In this document: piece by piece, positions 58,579 to 64,000 of the stretch
Position numbering within the stretch: the stretch's first letter is position 1
Layout of the letters: each line of letters starts with the position of its first letter
Source: Marasmius tenuissimus
Taxonomy: Eukaryota; Basidiomycota; Agaricomycetes; Agaricales; Marasmiaceae
Assembly: GCA_029532415.1 (NCBI GenBank)
Contig: JAQOTA010000053.1
Location: forward strand, 3,968,001-4,032,000
Direction of reading: 5' to 3'
DNA length: 64,000 nucleotides
Program-made: the position numbers and the translations under genes
The notes under the pieces: generated by a model
What the model saw: only the letters and a program-made list of their open reading frames with translations
The model's database searches: none
Told to the model about the DNA's origin: nothing

Positions 58579-60176
58579 ATTGGCGCCAAATCGCCAGCGA
58601 AAGAACGGAAGAGTTGAAACGAGGACTGGGAGCGGTGGCGGGCGGGGAGCAAAAGGGTTGATGAACAGCGAGGACAGCTCCTTTTATAGTCATTTCGAGA
58701 GAATTATGAACCATTCCTCTTCTTTCCCACGCACCTGCCGCCGGTACCTAATTTGGTTCCTACTGCACAGCTTCAGATCTATAAAGGCCAGATTAGATGC
58801 GGACACCCGATCAACTCCTCCAACTTGATTCCACACAACTCTCGTCCTCACGCCTCCCTTCCATCGTTGGTGCCAGGTGAGCCAATCATCGACTTCCTCG
58901 GTGAATTCCTTGATAAGGTGACTCGGCTAAAAATCCCAGCTAGCCTGTCGGTCTCTCACATGGCTGAAGTACGACTGTGAATTGGGGACTGTCCACCCCA
59001 GAAGCATAGTTAGGCTTCGCTGGATTAAAGCCCTGTTGGATCAGCATTCTAAAAGTAATTCAACATACGGAGACAGCATACATACGTGTCCGTGCCATTC
59101 TCTCGGGTCATCAATGCCAGTCCAATGAATGAAATGTGTTATGCGATCATCAGATCTATTCACTCTGGATCGTTGAACCTTGTCCTGATGACGCCCGCTC
59201 ATTCTAAGAACGTTACGGAAAACAAAGCTCATGGTCACGACACTACCGGCGATAAAGGGTGATACGAACCTGGACAAGGTCGCGACGTTGCGGAAGGTTG
59301 CGGACCCTGGCTCGTCAACCAATCAGGAGAAGCAAAACTCCAGAACCATTTAGGCAGCTTGCTGGTGGGTCCCGGAAGTAGTTGGTGCCAAGAGCATCTG
59401 CAAATTAACGACGTCGATATTCTAGAGCGATTGAGGTCGACCCCGCACGAAAAACCGCTTACTTGAGCGAACGGAGGAAGTTTGACCGACAATCGGTTTC
59501 GTCCTGCGGAGCGGAAGAAACTAATGTCGGGTGCAGTCTGGTGCAGTCAACGATCGCTCCTTCCGTAATATCAATTCTGCTATGTAGCAACCAGCACCGG
59601 AGCTCAAGCCTGTTGGCAGTGTTCACGCTCGGTCCTCGGACCACACAGTAAATACGATACTCGAGGAGGGCATGTGACCTGCGAGACGCGAGGGCGTTTA
59701 AGTTCAATTCCTCAGTCCGGGGCGCGAATCAATGGTGGTCAGCACGGTTCTCCTATCAGCTTTGACTCATCACTGAGTGAGTAGCCGAATTTATACCTGG
59801 TGTCCAAACTTTCCGGACTATCATGAACTCCGTGCATACCAGCGTTCAATTCTACTAAACTGGTTTTTGACTCGTCTCTCCGAGACGCTCATGTCAACTC
59901 AACTCGGAACGCTTATTTGACTCGTGGTCTTTGGGAAAACGGTGTGGTACGATCAGACTCCGAGATCTCGCGTCTCGGGACGAGTGTCCCAGTGGTCCAT
60001 TGCTTTGATTCAGGTCCTCAGGAAAGAATCGACCCGCAGTCGTCCTCCTGATCAGCATCGATCGATGAAACGCAAGCGATAATATTCCTTAGACTTCGAC
60101 CTATACAAACTTCGATCTTCTCGAAATTCGATCGTTCAACTACCCTTTGCCATCCTGAATACGTGTAATGATCAGC
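58579..60176. other. Intergenic region upstream of TUP1
   Basis: About 1.6 kb holds the TUP1 promoter and the 3' side of the GH25 gene. Overlapping minus frames at 59041-59322, 59235-59492 and 59459-59707 are not recognised. GC-rich palindromic bits (CTCCGAGATCTCGCGTCTCGGGACGAG near 59957-59983) are present but unexplained. Confidence 0.4.
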
Positions 60177-61297
60177 CTAGTGCACATTTGGAGGAGGTTT
60201 TGGTTCATGTACGAACCGTTGCAACCCGGCCGCGTCGCCATTGAACAGGTCCTGGTCGCCTGGTCCGTTACTTCCACTATCAGCGTATTGCCAGAAGGTC
60301 GCGTAGCTATCCACGGGATGGCATAATTAGTGAAATCTTGCTCAGGAATTCTTCGGAGAAATATTCAAGTCTTACCTCCATCCGGCGGGAACCGTTCCAA
60401 TGCTGGAGGCGTAACGGGCAATCCACAAGGGGTTGTCGTTACCGAACGCAGCGCTGTTGCCGGTGCATGTCTTCCACCAGTCTGTCGTGGTGTAGATGAC
60501 TACAATAGTATTCAATGATTGATCCTTGTGTGGGTAGTTGTAACTTGTGGGGGGTGACTTACTCGGGTATCTGCCAGATCGTTGTTCGGGACGTTAACGA
60601 CCAAAACTAGAGCAACGCGGTCCAGGTAAAATCGTCAATTCTTACCGGTTGGTCTTTGCATGGTAAGTGTTTGAAAAGTCCTTGATCCAATTAACCATTG
60701 CAGTGGTGCTGAGACCGTAGCAAGTCGCTCCACTGGGGTTATCTGCGTCGAATAGTATTCATCAAAACCGAGCCTTGATGTGGCGTCGCCATTGGCACTT
60801 ACACTCAATGTCCAATGCTCCGGGTAACGTTATGCCGTCTGCAGTCCAGCCACCTAGGATCAAAGATGTGTCCCTCAGTTCGACGGGTTAGTTACTCGTT
60901 TGAACTTCTAGCCTCACCTCCGTTGGCAAGGAAGTAGTTGGCTTGGGCGGCTCCAGAGCTAGAGGCTGGCTGAGCGAAGTGGTAGGCCCCGCGAATCAGT
61001 CCAGCGTTCGTAGCTCCGGTGTACTGGGGTGAGAATTGAGGACTCTTGTAGCCTGAGAAGTGGATAGCACGGTTGATTTGAAAGAAAGAGGGAGATTCAT
61101 GAGTGGGAAAGAGACGTACTGGTCCCTTCAGTGGCTTTGATAAAAGCGAACGAGACACCGTTGCCCTTGACCTGTGCCCAGTTGACGTTGGGTTGATAGC
61201 CAGAGACGTCGATACCCTGGGGGTTAGCCCGCTTCTCGAGGTCGAGAGGCGTGGCGAGGACTGCGGGGAGGAGAAACAAGAAGGAAGCAAGTCTCAT
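60177..61297 (-). CDS. Secreted GH25 muramidase (lysozyme), seven exons
   Basis: Exons 61297-61120, 61052-60918, 60853-60803, 60742-60646, 60570-60563, 60499-60376 and 60306-60177 give 240 residues. GH25 enzymes cut the beta-1,4 bond between N-acetylmuramic acid and N-acetylglucosamine of bacterial peptidoglycan. Visible signatures: GIDVSGYQPNVNWAQVKGNG near the N-terminus (Asp30), SFAFIKATEGT, GAYHFAQP and the catalytic pair in ALDIEYNPSG (Asp119/Glu121), then IIYTTTDWWKTC and ATFWQYADSG. A signal peptide (MRLASFLFLLPAVLA) is followed by the KR dibasic site (residues 22-23), a possible Kex2 cut giving a mature enzyme starting near ANPQGID. Exon 5 is an 8-nt microexon needed for RYPIIYTTT. 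The C-terminus ends in a short Pro-rich tail (EPKPPPNVH). A bacterial origin is known for this family, so transfer long ago is likely. Antibacterial competition or bacterial feeding fits. Confidence 0.94.
60563..60570 (-). other. 8-nt microexon of the GH25 gene
   Basis: ATACCCGA lies between CTGGCAG and GTAAGT. It completes Arg-Tyr-Pro-Ile across the join, giving the family-typical NRYPIIYTTTDWW; skipping it breaks the frame. Confidence 0.75.
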
Positions 61298-61985
61298 CTC
61301 TTGGTCGGGAGGTGAACTAGGGAGGGACTACGTCTGTGGGACGTTTTTATGGGAGGCTCGTGGAAAGATGAGGGAGTCCTACTGGCAGTGAGCCATGCAA
61401 CTGTCCGTCATCTGACATTTGATAAGAGCGAAGAAATGTCAAGAGATGGGTAGGAGGTGTCAAACTGGACAGAAATTGCTAGATGGACCCCGCAATTCAC
61501 CGTGTGGTCCACTCAATGGCATAACACAGGCCGAGCGTCGTTGCTCTCAGGCTGATAGGGCATTACTGTTCGTCGCAACTTGCAGAACGGGAGTGAATAC
61601 CAGGTTATAAGAGCGTAACTTACTCGTGCGGAACCGACAAGCTTTTGGTGGCTGTAAATCCCTCATCGGCAAGCATCGAGGGGCAGACGGTGGCTATTCA
61701 CAACTTGTGCATCAATTGATGAGGTGCTTCCATTCACCACAACCATGTGTTGCTATGTAGCACAACAGATTGCGCTACTATTGGCGTAGGCAAAAATAGT
61801 CCTGATACTCTCCGTTTTGAGAAGTGGCGTGTTGCATTTCAGTCAACAGACCGCAAGGTGAACAAAAATGACTAACCCATGTCCATGAGAACTCTTCATG
61901 AGATACACACAGTGCAATCAAGTCTCGAACCTAGTGCCGAGAAAGATGAATGAATGGAATACAGACGAGCTTCATACTTCTGTCA
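61298..61985. other. Promoter of GH25 and 3' side of the EthD-like gene
   Basis: About 0.7 kb with no gene. The short plus-strand frames at 61419-61610 and 61950-62174 are non-coding or antisense to the EthD-like gene. Confidence 0.45.
61342..61351 (-). promoter_or_regulatory. TATA-like element of the GH25 gene
   Basis: CATAAAAACG on the minus strand lies about 45-55 bp upstream of the ATG at 61297, near the expected place for a short leader. Confidence 0.35.
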
Positions 61986-62776
61986 TTACTGGTTAAAGAC
62001 TTTGTAAAGCCCAAATCTCCTGTCTTCCATCTCCGCGTACGCCTTTTGACCCTGTGTCGTCCAGGGTCTTTCGGCTGTGATGCACTCCTTGAACTCGTGC
62101 GAATCGACTACTTCCGCACCCTCCCTATTCCACTCGTGCAAGGCCACAAACTTGGTAGGCGGCCGCTTCGATAATGGGGAAGCCTTGTCTGCCATGCCGG
62201 CCAACTCGCTGTGAGCTTCCAGTTTGAAGACGCGGGAACGAATCCAGCCAGGCACCTTCGATAGAAGCTCGATGCGAGTGGCAGAATACCAATTGAGGAA
62301 TTCCGCTTCGTGGTCTGCTTCTACATCTTCTGTCGCGATGACGTTCATGTGAACAACATACAGAAACTTCCCAGCTGGAGGTGGCGAGGTGAGTTTAGGA
62401 GAGGTATTCAGAAGTGTGAGAATCTGTCGATTGAGAAGCGATAGCCTAGAGATTATGTTCCTCTCGTTCTGTGACGCTTTCGTTCGAAGGGCCTGGTATT
62501 CGTTGGATTGGAGAACATGGCTATCGGCAATGTCGTACAATGCCAGCCATTTGGGAGACTTGTGATCGATAGCAAGGTATCGAACGGCAGTAAAGATTCC
62601 TGGTACCTTCACGCGAGCAGGAGCGTGCTCATTATCGTACCAGTCTGGAGGGCAAGTGTCATAAGTAGGACGTCATGAAGACTCATCGTCGGTAACCCAC
62701 CGTTAAAATCGTTCTCATTGACCCCAGCACCGCATTCTCCGTATACAAATAGCAAGCCTTTCGAATCGTTAGACAT
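61986..62776 (-). CDS. EthD-like double dimeric alpha-beta-barrel protein
   Basis: Exons 62776-62701 and 62644-61986 (56-bp intron) give 244 residues. The N-half has the EthD/dimeric-barrel pattern: GLLFVYGECG, then NDFNDWYDNEHAPARVKVPG and FTAVRYLAID, ending KWLALYDIAD. The C-half repeats the pattern loosely: KFLYVVHMNVI, HEAEFLNWYSATRIELLSKV PG with WIRSRVFKLE, and KFVALHEWNR. So one chain contains two ferredoxin-like halves that could form the barrel alone. Bacterial EthD is needed together with a P450 for ether breakdown in Rhodococcus, but its own chemistry is unclear; other members are degradation or decarboxylation enzymes. The gene lies head-to-head with a P450 at 289 bp, the layout expected for shared control. 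No signal peptide, so cytosolic. Confidence 0.8.
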
Positions 62777-63065
62777 GGTTCACTGTTGTGGATTCAGAGA
62801 AAGAGGTAAGAAAAAGGAATTTCAGTCTCTTGGTGCGGCTGAACATGACGTCAAAGGACAAGCCAAGTTTAAACCCTAACCTGAAGCGAGTCCCCATGTT
62901 CCGGCCCGACGGATATCAAATTCGTTCCGACGGAGAACGTGTAGACAATTCGGACAATGACATTCATCTCCAATTAATCTCAATAACATGCGCAGGTAGA
63001 ACTGCTCAAAATCACAAGCTCTTTGAGCATTTCGCCTTTGAGTCCAAACCACCATGTCGCCCACC
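62777..63065. promoter_or_regulatory. 289-bp divergent intergenic region, EthD-like gene and P450
   Basis: The starts of two genes face away from each other across 289 bp, short enough to share regulatory sites. I see no clear TATA box; the P450 ATG at 63066 has the good context CCACCATGA. Confidence 0.5.
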
Positions 63066-64000
63066 ATGACAGATCCCGGATGGTTCCAATTTTCTTCATC
63101 CAACGCTCTTTTTCTTGGTATCGGTACGCAGAAACAGATAGTCCTGGTCTTGAGAGAACACTAACCACAGGATCGGACTTGTTTTTTCAGGTATTTTTAG
63201 CGGATTCGCGGTATACCAGATGTATCTGTGGCCGTTTGTCTTCTCTCCTCTTCGCCAGGTTCCCGGGCCTCCTCTTGGGCACCCGATCTTTGGGCAATCA
63301 CCGGTAATCCTCAACACCGAATCAGGCATAGTTCCCAGAGAATGGGCGAAAAAGTACGGCCCTGTAGTCCGCGTGATAAGTGCCTTCGGCATGGAGAGGG
63401 TCTACTGGTTACGGCCTGAACCCCTACACAAGTTGCTGGTCAAGGATTGGCTCGATTACCCTCGAGTACGCTCTGGCTATCACTTACTTACGCTCTAGGT
63501 GCTCAGTGATCTATAGCCGGGATTCCTGCGCAAAATCCTTGGACTGGTTACCGGTTATGGACTACTCACGGTGACGGGAGAGGAGCATAAGCAAATGAGG
63601 AAAGCTATGAACCCCGCGTTTTCCATCCCCAACCTTACCGCTCGTGAGCTCCTCAGTTTCTCTAGTTGTATTGAGTTAACTTAATTTCACAGAGACTGAC
63701 ATGTACTATGATCCCATTCATGGGTAAAAGAAACCCCTCCGTTCTGTGCGGAGGCTCTTCTGACTTGACACCCCTAGGCTGTTGGAAGTGATCGGCGCAA
63801 AAGTCGATGAACAGGCATCGAAGGACGGAGCGGTCATTCCTGTCTACGAATGGAGTAAGTATCCCGTTTAACCTTTAATGTAGATTTGCTCACCCGTCTG
63901 CCTAGTGAGTAAGGTAACTCTCGATATTATCTGCGAGACCGCCTTCGGATATCGCACGGACTCCATCCACAACCCACACAACGAGCTGGCCGAAGCATAC
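63066..64000 (+). CDS. Cytochrome P450, 5' part (runs off the right edge)
   Basis: Visible exons are 63066-63123, 63191-63465, 63517-63643, 63693-63723, 63778-63854 and 63906 onward. They encode the first ~220 residues: a membrane anchor (NALFLGIGIFSGFAVYQM), the Pro-rich hinge QVPGPPLGHPIFG, the substrate-recognition and B-C region (GESGIVPREW-like, EWAKKYGPVVRV), the C-helix WxxxR-type stretch (EEHKQMRKAMNPAFSIPNL, where K replaces the usual W) and the E-F part up to VTLDIICETAFGYRTDS. The heme loop lies outside the window. The layout resembles the CYP5150-like group of basidiomycetes; substrate unknown. All introns (49-67 bp) are GT-AG. It is divergent from the EthD-like gene. Confidence 0.88.

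Noticed and set aside
1..64000. A secondary-metabolite gene cluster (two P450s, FAD monooxygenase, peroxidase, PPOX-like protein)
   Set aside because: No polyketide, peptide or terpene core enzyme is present, the oxidative genes are separated by regulators and housekeeping genes, and strand pattern gives no operon-like order.
1..64000. CRISPR arrays or bacterial operon signals
   Set aside because: The sequence is clearly eukaryotic with spliceosomal introns; no regularly spaced direct repeats of 25-40 bp were seen.

Overview
The window looks like nuclear DNA from a filamentous basidiomycete, probably an Agaricomycete. Nearly every gene is broken by short introns of about 46-125 bp with GT-AG (occasionally GC-AG) ends, and the genes include a multicopper laccase, microsomal P450s of basidiomycete type, a heme-thiolate peroxidase and a basidiomycete-type Tup1. 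The species cannot be named from the sequence. I read 18 gene models plus a few weak candidates. Exon joins were worked out by hand: each join restores the reading frame and, in recognised families, the expected motif. No transcript or database evidence was available.

Left part (1-26.5 kb): the tail of an unidentified gene, a P450 (minus), a tail-anchored FMN split-barrel/PPOX-like protein (plus), an eight-exon conserved membrane protein and a small coiled-coil protein (both minus), an FAD-dependent aromatic monooxygenase (minus, 11 exons), a single-finger C2H2 regulator (minus), a coiled-coil protein of unknown role (plus) and a two-finger C2H2 regulator (minus). Long gene-poor stretches lie between them (about 2.9-6.4, 14.2-18.2 and 22.1-25.0 kb).

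Middle: 26.5-33.3 kb is a gene desert with only decayed-looking or unclassifiable sequence. It is followed by a dense block: heme-thiolate peroxidase (plus), secreted class II aldolase-like protein (minus), a very large BTB plus CAP-Gly protein (plus), an HMG-box regulator (plus) and a secreted laccase (minus, 12 exons).

Right part: another desert (48.1-51.9 kb), a tandem CCCH zinc-finger protein (plus), the global corepressor Tup1 (minus), a secreted GH25 muramidase (minus), an EthD-like double dimeric-barrel protein (minus) and, divergent from it, the 5' part of a second P450 that runs off the right edge.

The window does not form a classical biosynthetic cluster. It mixes housekeeping or regulatory genes (Tup1, C2H2, HMG, CCCH, BTB/CAP-Gly) with oxidative and secreted genes (laccase, peroxidase, two P450s, FAD monooxygenase, GH25, aldolase-like) that fit a lignocellulose or soil lifestyle. 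The points most worth following up are the EthD-like/P450 divergent pair, the BTB-CAP-Gly fusion, the Arg/Asp/Glu repeat in Tup1, three GC-AG introns, 8-18 nt microexons and a tRNA-like relic.
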